Source: 13-2-20CM-66-19 sp963760225 (GTDB lineage: Bacteria; Pseudomonadota; Gammaproteobacteria; Steroidobacterales; Steroidobacteraceae). From it: a DNA stretch of 64,000 bases. The translations under genes and the position numbers were made by a program. The stretch spans positions 1,488,001-1,552,000 of the forward strand of contig CAVXCD010000003.1 in the NCBI GenBank assembly GCA_963760225.1, given 5' to 3'. A model generated the notes under the pieces. The model had not been told where the DNA came from. It searched no databases and saw only the letters and a list, made by a program, of their open reading frames with translations. Shown here one piece after another: positions 31,451-41,267 of the stretch; the first letter of the stretch is position 1, and each line of letters begins with the position of its first letter.

Positions 31451-34366
31451 ATGCTGGAACCCACGCCCCTCTACGGCGGCAACGCCGAATTTCTCGATGC
31501 GCTCTACGAGGACTACCTCACGGACCCGGCGCGCGTGCCGGACGGCTGGCGCCGCTATTTCGCGCAGCTGACGCCCCCGGGCGGCGAGCGCGCGCACGGC
31601 CCGCTGCGTGCCGCCATCGCGCAGCGCGCCGCGGCGGCTGCGGCCTCCGGGACGCTGCCGGGGAGCGTGGCCAACAGCGCCAAGCAGGCCGCCGTCTCGC
31701 GGCTCATCCAGGTATGGATCAACCGCGGACATCTGCTGGCCAACATCGATCCGCTCGGCCTGATGCCGCGCCCGCGGCCGCAGGTGCTCGACCTCGAGTA
31801 CTTTGGCCTGTCCGCCGCCGATCTGGACACCGAGTTCTTCACCGGCAGCCGCACCGCGGCGGTGCCGGCGCGATTGCCGCTCAGGGACATCCTGGCGCAG
31901 CTGCAGTTCATCTACGCCGGCACCGTCGGAGCGGAATTCGCTCACATGTCCGACTCCGAGGAGCGGCTGTGGCTGCAGGACGAGTTCCAGGAAGGCCGTC
32001 TGCGCCATCGCTTCAGTGCCGAGGAGCGGCGCAACATCCTGTGGCAGCTGACCGCCGCCGAGGGGCTCGAGCGCTACCTGCACACGCGCTACGTCGGGCA
32101 GAAGCGCTTCTCGCTCGAGGGCGAGGATGCGCTCATCCCGCTGCTCGATGACCTGATCCAGCGCGCCGGGGACGTCGGCATGGAGGAGGTGGTCATCGGC
32201 ATGGCGCATCGCGGGCGGCTCAACGTGCTGGTGAATCTGCTCGGCAAGTCCCCCGCGGAGCTGTTCTCCGAGTTCGAGGGCGCCTACGACCCGAACCGCA
32301 TCAAGGGCTCGGGCGACGTCAAGTACCACAAGGGTTTCTCGGCGGACCTGCGCACCGCGCACGGCAACGTGCACACCGTGCTGGCCTTCAACCCCTCGCA
32401 CCTCGAGGTCGTCGATCCGGTGGTCGAGGGCTCGGTACGCGCCCGGCAGGAGCGGCGCGGCGACGAGCGCGCCGAGCGGGTGCTGCCGCTGCTGCTGCAC
32501 GGGGATGCTTCGTTTGCCGGCCAGGGCGTGGTGATGGAGACGCTGCAGCTCAGCCAGGCGCGCGGCTTCTTCACCGGCGGCACGGTGCACATCATCATCA
32601 ACAACCAGGTGGGCTTCACCACCTCGGCGCCGGCCGATGCGCGCTCCACCATGTACTGCAGCGACGTGGCGAAGATGCTGGAGGTGCCGATCTTCCACGT
32701 CAACGCCGACGATCCGGAAGCGGTGGTGTTCGTCACCCGCCTGGCACTGAAGTACCGCATGCGCTTTCACAAGGACGTGGTGATCGACCTGGTGGGCTAT
32801 CGCCGGCACGGCCACAACGAGGCCGACGAGCCGGCCGCCACGCAGCCGGTCATGTACCGCATCATTCGCGAGCATCCGACCGCGCGCCGCCTGTACGCCG
32901 ACCGACTGCTGGCGGAACGGGTGCTGGGCGAGGCGGACGCGCAGGCGATGCTCGAGCAGTACCGTGCGGGGCTCGACGAGGGCCGTCCGCAGGCGCGCGC
33001 CTCCCTCGGCATGATTGGCAACAAGTACACGGTCGACTGGAGCGCCTACGCGCAGGTCGACTGGACCGAGCGCGTGTCGACCGGTGTCGAGCTGGCGCGC
33101 CTGCACGCGCTCGGCGAGCGCATTACCAGCCTGCCGCCGGGCTTCACGCTGCACCCGCGCGTGGCGGCGCTCATGGCCAACCGCCGCCGGATGGTGCAGG
33201 GGGAGTTGCCGCTCGACTGGGGCTGCGCCGAGACGCTCGCCTACGCGGCGCTTCTCGAGGACGGTTTCGCGGTGCGTATCTGCGGCCAGGACAGCGGCCG
33301 CGGCACGTTCTTTCACCGCCACGCGGTGCTGCACGACCAGCAGTCCGATGCCACCTGGATCCCGCTGCAGCACGTCGCGGCGACGCAGCCGCGCGTGCAG
33401 ATCGTCGATTCGCCGCTGTCGGAAGAGGCGGTGCTCGGCTTCGAATACGGCTACTCGACCACCGAGCCCGGCTCACTGGTGGTGTGGGAGGCTCAGTACG
33501 GCGATTTCGCCAACGGCGCCCAGGTGATCATCGACCAGTTCATCAGCTCGGGCGAAGCGAAGTGGGAGCGCTTCTGCGGGATGGCGCTGTTCCTGCCGCA
33601 CGGTTACGAGGGAGCCGGACCCGAGCACTCCTCGGCGCGCCTCGAGCGCTTCCTGCAACTGTGCGCCGAGAACAACATGCAGGTGTGCGTGCCCTCCACG
33701 CCGGCGCAGATGTTCCACATGCTGCGCCGTCAGATGCGGCAACCGTTTCGCAAGCCGCTGATCGTGATGACCCCGAAAAGCCTGCTGCGTCACGAGCTGT
33801 CGGTGTCGACGCTCGAGGAGCTGACGCGCGGCGGTTTTGCGCGCGTCATCGGCGAGATTGACGAGCTGCCGCCGCAGGAGGTGCGCCGCGTGGTGTTCTG
33901 CAGCGGCAAGGTGTACTTCGACCTGCTGAAGGCGCGGCGTAAGGAAGCACTGCGCGACGTGGCGCTGCTGCGCATCGAGCAGCTCTACCCGTTCCCGAAC
34001 GAGGAGTACCAGGCGCTGCTCAACCGCTACCCCAATGCGCGCGAGGTCGTGTGGTGTCAGGAGGAGCCGCAGAACCAGGGCGCCTGGTACCAGATCCGCC
34101 ATCGCCTGCAGGAGCTGCTGCTGGGACGCCGCCCGGTGCTGTACGCCGGACGCGCACCCGCCGCCGCACCGGCCACCGGCATCTCCAAGATCCACGAGAT
34201 CGAGCAGCAGGCGCTGGTCGCCGCGGCGCTGCATTCGAACACCACCGAGGAATCAGGTCGCGACACCATGCGCCTCACCGCATTGCCGGCCGCGGCCGCG
34301 AACCCGGAGCCCGCGACCCCGCCCGCCGCCGTACCATCGCCGGCGCCGTTGAGAAAGCGCTCATGA
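31451..34366 (+). CDS. sucA: 2-Oxoglutarate dehydrogenase E1 component
   Basis: 971 residues, slightly longer than the usual 930-940. The thiamine-diphosphate domain shows GMAHRGRLNVL and HGDASFAGQGVVMET; the C-terminal half shows FLPHGYEGAGPEHSSARLERFLQL and VWCQEEPQNQGAW. It decarboxylates 2-oxoglutarate and passes the succinyl group to SucB. The homologous part ends near EIEQQALVAAAL; about 45 Ala/Pro-rich residues follow as an odd tail. The stop overlaps sucB by 4 bp. Confidence 0.95.
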   Translation: MLEPTPLYGGNAEFLDALYEDYLTDPARVPDGWRRYFAQLTPPGGERAHGPLRAAIAQRAAAAAASGTLPGSVANSAKQAAVSRLIQVWINRGHLLANIDPLGLMPRPRPQVLDLEYFGLSAADLDTEFFTGSRTAAVPARLPLRDILAQLQFIYAGTVGAEFAHMSDSEERLWLQDEFQEGRLRHRFSAEERRNILWQLTAAEGLERYLHTRYVGQKRFSLEGEDALIPLLDDLIQRAGDVGMEEVVIGMAHRGRLNVLVNLLGKSPAELFSEFEGAYDPNRIKGSGDVKYHKGFSADLRTAHGNVHTVLAFNPSHLEVVDPVVEGSVRARQERRGDERAERVLPLLLHGDASFAGQGVVMETLQLSQARGFFTGGTVHIIINNQVGFTTSAPADARSTMYCSDVAKMLEVPIFHVNADDPEAVVFVTRLALKYRMRFHKDVVIDLVGYRRHGHNEADEPAATQPVMYRIIREHPTARRLYADRLLAERVLGEADAQAMLEQYRAGLDEGRPQARASLGMIGNKYTVDWSAYAQVDWTERVSTGVELARLHALGERITSLPPGFTLHPRVAALMANRRRMVQGELPLDWGCAETLAYAALLEDGFAVRICGQDSGRGTFFHRHAVLHDQQSDATWIPLQHVAATQPRVQIVDSPLSEEAVLGFEYGYSTTEPGSLVVWEAQYGDFANGAQVIIDQFISSGEAKWERFCGMALFLPHGYEGAGPEHSSARLERFLQLCAENNMQVCVPSTPAQMFHMLRRQMRQPFRKPLIVMTPKSLLRHELSVSTLEELTRGGFARVIGEIDELPPQEVRRVVFCSGKVYFDLLKARRKEALRDVALLRIEQLYPFPNEEYQALLNRYPNAREVVWCQEEPQNQGAWYQIRHRLQELLLGRRPVLYAGRAPAAAPATGISKIHEIEQQALVAAALHSNTTEESGRDTMRLTALPAAAANPEPATPPAAVPSPAPLRKRS

Positions 34367-35685
34367 GCACCGAGATCCGCGTTCCACAACTACCCGAGTC
34401 CGTCGCCGATGCGACGCTCGTGGCCTGGCACAAGCAGCCCGGGGATGCCATCCACCGCGACGAGAATCTGGCCGATCTCGAGACCGACAAGGTCGTGCTG
34501 GAGGTGCCGGCGCCCGCCAACGGCGTGGTACGCGAGCTGCGCGTGAAGAGCGGCACCGTGGTGAAGAGCGGCCAGGTGCTCGCCGTCATCGAGGAAGGTG
34601 CGCTCGACGGCAAGGGAGCCGGAGCCGGCGCGGCCACGGCGTCCGCACCGGCCGCCGCGGCGAACGTTGCGACGGCAGGCGCGGGCCAGGCGCCGAAGTC
34701 CGCGCCGGGCGCTGCCCCGGCCGCCGCTACCGACGCCGGCAGGCTCAGCCCGTCGGTGCGGCGGCTGGTGGAAGAGAACCAGCTCGATCCGGCACGCATA
34801 CCGGCTTCCGGACGCGACGGCCGGCTGACCAAGTCGGACGTCGTCGATTATCTCGGCCGGCAGCCCGCGGATGCACCGCGTGCGCCGCTCGTGCAGTCGG
34901 CTGCGTCCGCCGCGCCGCCCCCGGGGGCCGCTCCCGCCGCCGCGCTTACCCGCCCGGCGGAAGTCCGGCCGCCCGCGGTCGGCGCGCGCGCCGAGCAGCG
35001 CGTGCCGATGACGCGGCTGCGGGCGCGCATCGCGCAGCGCCTGATCGAGGCGCAGTCGACGCAGGCGCTGCTCACGACATTCAACGAGGTCGATCTCACC
35101 GCCACGCAGGAGCTGCGCGCGCGCTACCGCGAGCGCTTCGAGAAGGAGCACGGCGTCAAGCTCGGTTTCATGTCGTTTTTCGTCCGGGCCGCGATCGATG
35201 CGCTGAAGAAGTTCCCGGTGATCAACGCGTCGGTCGATGGCAACGACGTCGTCTATCACGAGTACTACGACATCGGCGTGGCGGTTTCCACCGAGCGCGG
35301 GCTGATCGTGCCCATCGTGCGTGATGCGGACAGCAAGAGCTTTGCGATGCTCGAGAAGCAGGTGGCCGACTACGCGCGCCGCGCGCGCGAGGGCTCGATC
35401 ACCATCGAGGAGCTGACCGGCGGAACCTTCACCATCACCAACGGCGGAGTATTCGGCTCGCTCATGTCGACGCCGATCGTCAATGCGCCGCAGAGCGCGA
35501 TCCTCGGCATGCACAAGATCCAGGACCGCCCGATGGTGCTCAACGGCCAGATCGTGGTGCGGCCGATGATGTACCTGGCGGTGACCTACGATCACCGCAT
35601 CATCGACGGGCGCGAGGCGGTGCAGTTCCTGGTGGCGATCAAGGAGGCGCTCGAAGACCCGGGGCGGATGCTGCTCGGCATCTGA
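34363..35685 (+). CDS. sucB: 2-Oxoglutarate dehydrogenase E2 (dihydrolipoamide succinyltransferase)
   Basis: 440 residues. The lipoyl domain has the acceptor Lys in DLETDKVVLEV; an Ala/Pro linker follows. Then the E3-binding domain (LSPSVRRLVEENQLDPARI) and the catalytic core ending DHRIIDGREAVQFLV with the active-site His-Asp. It transfers succinyl to CoA in the TCA cycle. Translationally coupled to sucA. A 43-bp gap separates it from the convergent phosphate transporter gene. Confidence 0.95.
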   Translation: MSTEIRVPQLPESVADATLVAWHKQPGDAIHRDENLADLETDKVVLEVPAPANGVVRELRVKSGTVVKSGQVLAVIEEGALDGKGAGAGAATASAPAAAANVATAGAGQAPKSAPGAAPAAATDAGRLSPSVRRLVEENQLDPARIPASGRDGRLTKSDVVDYLGRQPADAPRAPLVQSAASAAPPPGAAPAAALTRPAEVRPPAVGARAEQRVPMTRLRARIAQRLIEAQSTQALLTTFNEVDLTATQELRARYRERFEKEHGVKLGFMSFFVRAAIDALKKFPVINASVDGNDVVYHEYYDIGVAVSTERGLIVPIVRDADSKSFAMLEKQVADYARRAREGSITIEELTGGTFTITNGGVFGSLMSTPIVNAPQSAILGMHKIQDRPMVLNGQIVVRPMMYLAVTYDHRIIDGREAVQFLVAIKEALEDPGRMLLGI

Positions 35686-35728
35686 GCCTGCCCGGGATCT
35701 GCGCCGAGCTCAGGCCTCGCCCGCGGCT

Positions 35729-37348
35729 TCAGAACACCTGGTGGAAGAACCAGTAGAGACTGCCTGACAGCAGGATGGCCACGGGCAACGTCAGCACCCA
35801 GGCCATCAGCAGGTTGCGCAGCGTGGCCATCTGCAGTCCCGAATGGTTGGCCGCCATGGTGCCGGCCACCCCCGAGGACAGCACGTGGGTGGTCGACACC
35901 GGCAGACCGAACATGTCGGCCGCGCCGATCGTGGCCATGGCCACCAGCTCCGCAGAGGCGCCCTGTGCGTAGGTGAGATGGGTCTTGCCGATCTTCTCGC
36001 CGATGGTCACGACGATGCGTTTCCACCCGACCATCGTGCCCAGTCCCAGCGCGATCGCCACCGCCACCTTCACCCACAACGGGATGAACTTCGTCGCCGC
36101 ATCGATCTGGCCCTTGAACGCGTCGAGATTGGCGCGCGTGTCGGGATCGAGCTTCGGGGCGTGCGAGTCCTTGCCGAAGACGCGCACCGCCTCGGAGGTG
36201 AGATACATGTCGTTGCGCACGTTGGTGACGCGCTGCGCGGGCACGTTGGCGAGCGTGCCGCTCGACTTGATCTGCGCGGCGATGCTGCCGGTGAGCGCAG
36301 ACAACGCCGGCAGCACGCTGTCGTTGTAGGCGTGGGTGCGGATGTAGGTCGAGAGCGCGCTGCGCGCGCTCGCATCGGCGGGCAGTGAGCTGCCGGCGTA
36401 ACGGGTGAGCGACTGCTGCGTGGTCGTCGCCATGGCGATGAACGGCGTCATCTGGGCGGCGGGCATGGCACGGTTGAGCGCGTAGGCCATGGGTACGGTG
36501 CCGATCAGGATCAGCATGATGAGGCCCATGCCTTTCTGGCCGTCGTTCGAGCCGTGCGCGAACGACACGCCGCCGCAGGTGAGGATCAGGATGCCGCGGA
36601 TCCACCAGGGCGGGGCCTTGTTGCCTTTGGGCTCGCGATAGAGCTCGCGATTCTTCACCAGCGCCTTGAGCGCCAGCAACAGCAGCGCCGAGAAGACGAA
36701 CCCGACCAGCGGCGAGAGCAGCAGCGAATAGCCGACCTTGGTCGCCTGGCCCCAGTCGACGCCGCTGGTGCCATCGCGCCCGTGCATCAGCGCGTTGGCG
36801 ACGCCGACGCCGATGATCGAGCCGATCAGGGTATGGGAGGAGGAAGCCGGCAACCCGAGCCACCAGGTGCCGAGATTCCAGATGATCGCGGCGATCAGCA
36901 GCGCGAACACCATGGCGAAGCCGGCGCTGCTGCCGACCTGCAGGATCAGCTCAACCGGCAGCAGCGTGATGATGCCGAAGGCCACCGCGCCGCTGGAGAC
37001 CAGCACGCCAAGAAAGTTCAGCGCACCCGAGTACACCACCGCGAAATGCGGCGGCAGGGAATGGGTGTAGATCACCGTCGCCACGGCGTTGGCGGTGTCG
37101 TGGAAGCCGTTCACGAACTCGAACCCGAGCGCGATCAGCAGGGCGACGCCCAGCAGCAGGAACGGCAGGATCGTCAGGCTTGGTCCGCCGACGCTGCTGA
37201 TGTCGTGGACGAGGCTGTAGCCGGTGTAGCCGACGCCGATCAGCAGCAGGACCACGAACACCGCAATGGTGGTGGGGCTGGGCTTGCGGTCCAGCGTCGG
37301 ACGCGATGCGGGGGTTACGCCAACGGTCTCAGCGGCGACGCTGCTCAT
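35729..37348 (-). CDS. pit: Pit-family inorganic phosphate transporter
   Basis: 539 residues from ATG 37348. About ten membrane segments carry the duplicated PiT signatures: GFEFVNGFHDTANAVATVIYT near the N-terminus and GGVSFAHGSNDGQKGMGLIM in the middle, plus the repeats ASSSHTLIGSIIGVG and VSTTHVLSSGVAG. A cytoplasmic or periplasmic loop of about 110 residues lies between the halves. Low-affinity metal-phosphate/proton symport at the inner membrane. It is inserted on the opposite strand between sucB and lpdA. Confidence 0.92.
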   Translation of the reverse strand: MSSVAAETVGVTPASRPTLDRKPSPTTIAVFVVLLLIGVGYTGYSLVHDISSVGGPSLTILPFLLLGVALLIALGFEFVNGFHDTANAVATVIYTHSLPPHFAVVYSGALNFLGVLVSSGAVAFGIITLLPVELILQVGSSAGFAMVFALLIAAIIWNLGTWWLGLPASSSHTLIGSIIGVGVANALMHGRDGTSGVDWGQATKVGYSLLLSPLVGFVFSALLLLALKALVKNRELYREPKGNKAPPWWIRGILILTCGGVSFAHGSNDGQKGMGLIMLILIGTVPMAYALNRAMPAAQMTPFIAMATTTQQSLTRYAGSSLPADASARSALSTYIRTHAYNDSVLPALSALTGSIAAQIKSSGTLANVPAQRVTNVRNDMYLTSEAVRVFGKDSHAPKLDPDTRANLDAFKGQIDAATKFIPLWVKVAVAIALGLGTMVGWKRIVVTIGEKIGKTHLTYAQGASAELVAMATIGAADMFGLPVSTTHVLSSGVAGTMAANHSGLQMATLRNLLMAWVLTLPVAILLSGSLYWFFHQVF

Positions 37349-37489
37349 GAGCGGTACTCGTCGTGGGAAAGGCGGGCAGTGTATGACGGTAATGTTCCGG
37401 ATTTGTGACAGGCAGATGGAAGAGCGCTCGGGTTTCCTCTTTGTGTTATTTTTCAACGACATTTGCTCGCCGGTCACGGGGACTTGCCA

Positions 37490-38947
37490 ATGACGAACGA
37501 AGAAAAGCGGCCTGCGGGCCCGGGCGATTCCTTCGACGTGGTGGTGATCGGCGGGGGACCTGCCGGCTACCCCGCGGCACTGCGCGCCGCGCAGAACAAG
37601 CTGACCGTGGCCTGTATAGATGAGTGGAAGAACCATGACGGCGTCCCCGCCTTCGGCGGCACCTGCCTCAACGCGGGCTGCATCCCCTCCAAGGCGCTGC
37701 TCGAGTCCACCGAGCTCTATCACCGGCTGCAGGAGGAGTTCGCGCTGCACGGCATCCGCGTGTCAGGCGCGCAGCTCGACCTCGCGCAGATGCAGAAGCG
37801 CAAGAGCGGCATCGTGCGCACGATGACCCAGGGGATCCTCGCGCTGTTCAAGGCCGCGGGCGTCACGCCGCTGCAGGGCCACGGCCGCTTGCTCGCCGCT
37901 CGCAAGGTCGAATTCATCGCGCACGACGGTGCACGGCGTACGCTCAGCGCGCGTCACGTGGTGCTCGCCTCCGGCTCCACGCCCATCGAGCTGCGCTCCG
38001 CGCCGTTCAAGGCGCCCTACATCGTCGACTCCTGGGGCGCGCTCGAGCTCGACGCGGTACCGAAGCGCCTCGGGGTGATCGGCGCCGGCGTGATCGGGCT
38101 CGAGCTCGGCAGTGTGTGGCGCCGGCTCGGCGCGGAGGTGGTGGTACTGGAGGCGCTGCCTGAGTTCCTCGCCTTCGCCGACCAACAGCTCGCCAAGGAA
38201 GCCCTGCGCCAATTGCGCAAGCAGGGGCTCGACATCCGCCTCGGCGCGAAGGTGAGCGGCGCCACGGTCGCTGGCGGCGCGGTCGAGGTCAAGTACAGCG
38301 ACGCGCAGGGCGAGCAGCTGGTGCGCGTCGACCGGCTCATCGTCGCGGTCGGCCGCCGTCCCTACACCCAGGACCTGTTCAGCGCGGACGCCGGCGTGCA
38401 GCTCGATGAGCGCGGCTTCGTCAAGGTGGACGAGCACTGCCGCACCGGGACGGAAGGCGTGTGGGCGATCGGCGACTGCGTGCGCGGACCGATGCTCGCC
38501 CACAAGGGCAAGGAGGAAGGGGTGATGGTCGCGGACCTGATCGCCGGGGGCTACGGTGAGATGAACTACAAGGTGATCCCGTCGGTCATTTACACCGCCC
38601 CCGAGATCGCCTGGGTGGGTCTCACCGAGGAGCAGGTCAAGGCGAGCGGCCGCGCCTACAAGACCGGCGTGTTTCCGTTTCTGGCCAGCGGCCGCGCGCG
38701 CGCCATGGAGCAGGCGAGCGGTTTCGCAAAGCTGATCGCCGCACGCGACGATGATGAGATCCTCGGCGTGCACATCATCGGTCCGCTTGCCGGGGAGCTG
38801 ATCGCCGAAGCGGTGCTCGCCATGGAGTACGCGGCGAGCAGCGAGGACCTGCAGCGCACCATCCACGCTCATCCGACGCTCGCCGAGGCGGTGCATGAGG
38901 CGGCGCTCGCCGCCGACAAGCGCTCCATCGACTCCATCAATCGGTAA
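37490..38947 (+). CDS. lpdA: Dihydrolipoamide dehydrogenase (E3)
   Basis: 485 residues from ATG 37490. FAD-binding VVVIGGGPAGYPAALRAAQN at the N-terminus, redox disulfide GGTCLNAGCIPSKALL, NAD-binding GVIGAGVIGLELGSVW, second FAD motif VWAIGDCVRGPMLAHKG and catalytic HAHPTLAEAVHE near the C-terminus. It reoxidises the lipoyl groups of SucB and other complexes. It is divergent from pit (141 bp gap). Confidence 0.95.
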   Translation: MTNEEKRPAGPGDSFDVVVIGGGPAGYPAALRAAQNKLTVACIDEWKNHDGVPAFGGTCLNAGCIPSKALLESTELYHRLQEEFALHGIRVSGAQLDLAQMQKRKSGIVRTMTQGILALFKAAGVTPLQGHGRLLAARKVEFIAHDGARRTLSARHVVLASGSTPIELRSAPFKAPYIVDSWGALELDAVPKRLGVIGAGVIGLELGSVWRRLGAEVVVLEALPEFLAFADQQLAKEALRQLRKQGLDIRLGAKVSGATVAGGAVEVKYSDAQGEQLVRVDRLIVAVGRRPYTQDLFSADAGVQLDERGFVKVDEHCRTGTEGVWAIGDCVRGPMLAHKGKEEGVMVADLIAGGYGEMNYKVIPSVIYTAPEIAWVGLTEEQVKASGRAYKTGVFPFLASGRARAMEQASGFAKLIAARDDDEILGVHIIGPLAGELIAEAVLAMEYAASSEDLQRTIHAHPTLAEAVHEAALAADKRSIDSINR

Positions 38948-39019
38948 AGGCGCGGCGCGGCGCGCAGGCGGTGCGCGTGCGGCGCGCGGGCGCGGCGCCC
39001 TGAACGCTCCCCGCCTGAG

Positions 39020-41191
39020 CTAGCGGCGCCGCCGCGCCTCGATGACGTTCGGCACGGTGGCCAGCCGGCGCAGCACCCGCGACAGCTGCTCCAGGCCGGC
39101 GACCGCCACCACCAGCTCGAAATACGCGATGCCGCTGTCGTGGTCGGTTCGCGAGGTCACCGCGTCGATGCTCAGCCGCTCGACGGCCACCACGTCGGTC
39201 AGGTCGCGCAGCAACCCGCGCCGATCATAGGCGCTCACGGTGAGCTCGACGACACTGAGCGCTGCGGATGCGGCGGCACTCCATTCGACCTGCAGCACGC
39301 GATCGGGTTTGAGCGCCGCCATGCGCGCCAGGCTCGGACAATCGCCGCGATGCACGGTGACGCCGCGGCCGAGCGTGACGTAGCCGGTGATCGGCTGCGG
39401 CCGCAACGGCGCGCAGCAGCGCGCCAGCGTGGTCGGCAGATCGCCTACCCCTTCGATTTCCACCGGTGTACCGCGCCGGCGCGCTGGCGCCGACCGGTTG
39501 ACCCGCGGCACCGCTGGCCGCTCGAACAGCCGGTTCGCCGCCTGCATCAGCTGCGTCAGCGTGATCTCGCCCTCGCCGAGCAGCTGGTGAAGGTGGTCGA
39601 CGTCGCGCGCCTCGAGCTGCGTGGCCAGCGCCGCCAGCTGCCCGGGCAGCACGCCGATGCGCGCCAGCTCGCGCTCGGCGAGCCGGGCGCCGGCGCTGCG
39701 GTTCTCGCCGACGTCCTGGCGGCGGAACCAGGCGCGCACCTTGCCGCGGTTGCGTGCCGAGACGAGGAAGCCCTGCTCGGGCGCCAGCCAGTCGCGGCTC
39801 GGCGCTTCCTGCTTGCCGGTGATGATCTCCACCACCTCGCCGCTGGCCAGTACGTGCGTCAACGGCACGATGCGGCCGTTGGCCTTGGCGCCGCGGCAGC
39901 GGTGTCCGAGCGAGGTGTGCACGCTGTAGGCGAAGTCGAGCGGCGTCGCGCCGCGCGGCAGATCGATCACCTCGCCCTTGGGGGTGAGCACGTAGACCCG
40001 GTCCTCGAACAGCTCGCTGCGCATGCCCTCGATGAGATCGCGATCGGCGTCCGCGGCGCTGCGCGTGCCGTCCTCGGGCTCGAGCAGCCGGCGCACCCAC
40101 TCGATGCGGCGCTGGTACTGCGTGTCGGCAGGGCCGCCTTCCTTGTAGGTCCAGTGAGCGGCCACGCCGAGCTCGGCGTGCTCGTGCATCTCACGGGTGC
40201 GGATCTGCACCTCGACGCTGCGCGCCTGCGGGCCGATGACCGCCGTGTGGATCGAGCGGTAGCCGTTGCCCTTGGGGGTCGCAATGTAGTCGTCGAACTC
40301 CCCGGACACGTACGGCCAGCGGCCGTGCACCACGCCGAGCGCCGCATAACAGGCGGCGACCGAGTCCACCACCACGCGTACCGCGCGCACGTCGAACAGC
40401 TCTTCGAACGCGAGCTGCTTGCGCTGCATCTTGCGGTAAATGCTGTAGATGTGCTTCGGCCGGCCGTAGACCTGCGCCTCGATGCCGGCGCCCTGCAGCT
40501 GCGCACGCAGCTCTGCGCACAACGCCTCGATGTAACGCTCCCGGTCCGCGCGCCGCTCATTGAGCGCGGCGGCGACGTGCCGGTACTCCTCGGGCTCGAG
40601 GTAGCGGAACGCCAGGTCCTCCAGCTCCCACTTCAGCTGCCAGACGCCGAGGCGGTTGGCGAGCGGCGCATAGATGGCGCGCGCTTCGAGCGCGCGCCGC
40701 TCGCGCTCGGCAGCCGGCAGGGTGCGCGCGTGGCGCAGCGCCACCAGCTCTTCGGCGAGCCGCGCGAGTACCAGTCGCGGATCGCTCACCACCGCGAGCA
40801 GCATCTTGCGCAGCGTCTCGGTCTGGCGCGTGTCGAGGCCGTGCGCCGGCGACCACTGCCGTGGCAGCCCGAGCGTGCCGAGCCGCTGCAGCGCGACTGC
40901 GGTTGCCGCGGCCGCCTGACCGACGATGCGGCCGGCCGCCTCGGCGCTCAGTGCGTCGTTGGCCAGCAGCGCGCGCGCCAGCAGTGCCGCGGCGAGCTCG
41001 GCGCTGTCGGTGAGTGCGCCGATGATCTCGGCGGCTTCCGCGGGCAACGCCAGATCCGCGGTCACGCGCGGGCTGGCCGCCTCGAGCGCCGCGCGCGCCG
41101 CGGCGATGGCCTCGCGGACATGGGGTGGACAGAGATGACTGGTTTCCACTGCGGCGGTGGCTGTTACGGCGGATGGCAGGGTGCCCGGCAT
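39020..41191 (-). CDS. relA: RelA-type (p)ppGpp synthetase
   Basis: 723 residues. The N-terminal hydrolase region lacks the HD metal motif. The synthetase domain shows RPKHIYSIYRKMQRK, the acidic EFDDYIATPKGNGYRSIHT that marks RelA rather than RxKD-type bifunctional enzymes, and VEVQIRTREMHEHAELGVAA. TGS (DRVYVLTPKGEVIDLP), zinc/conserved-Cys (ARCCAPL) and ACT domains (TVSAYDRRGLLRDLTDVV) follow. It makes (p)ppGpp on starved ribosomes. It is convergent with lpdA (72 bp gap). Confidence 0.93.
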   Translation of the reverse strand: MPGTLPSAVTATAAVETSHLCPPHVREAIAAARAALEAASPRVTADLALPAEAAEIIGALTDSAELAAALLARALLANDALSAEAAGRIVGQAAAATAVALQRLGTLGLPRQWSPAHGLDTRQTETLRKMLLAVVSDPRLVLARLAEELVALRHARTLPAAERERRALEARAIYAPLANRLGVWQLKWELEDLAFRYLEPEEYRHVAAALNERRADRERYIEALCAELRAQLQGAGIEAQVYGRPKHIYSIYRKMQRKQLAFEELFDVRAVRVVVDSVAACYAALGVVHGRWPYVSGEFDDYIATPKGNGYRSIHTAVIGPQARSVEVQIRTREMHEHAELGVAAHWTYKEGGPADTQYQRRIEWVRRLLEPEDGTRSAADADRDLIEGMRSELFEDRVYVLTPKGEVIDLPRGATPLDFAYSVHTSLGHRCRGAKANGRIVPLTHVLASGEVVEIITGKQEAPSRDWLAPEQGFLVSARNRGKVRAWFRRQDVGENRSAGARLAERELARIGVLPGQLAALATQLEARDVDHLHQLLGEGEITLTQLMQAANRLFERPAVPRVNRSAPARRRGTPVEIEGVGDLPTTLARCCAPLRPQPITGYVTLGRGVTVHRGDCPSLARMAALKPDRVLQVEWSAAASAALSVVELTVSAYDRRGLLRDLTDVVAVERLSIDAVTSRTDHDSGIAYFELVVAVAGLEQLSRVLRRLATVPNVIEARRRR

Positions 41192-41267
41192 GTCGCCGCC
41201 GGGGCTTTGCCGTTATCATACAGCCGGTCTTTGCTTCGGATCGGCGCGTGGCGCGCCCGGTGTATGC

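Noticed and set aside
31418..33373. 651-codon minus-strand frame opposite sucA
   Set aside because: The plus strand encodes unmistakable SucA motifs; the antisense product has no recognisable motif.
37349..37750. 134-codon N-terminal extension of the phosphate transporter
   Set aside because: It is antisense to the lpdA start and unlike any Pit protein; ATG 37348 gives the normal N-terminus.
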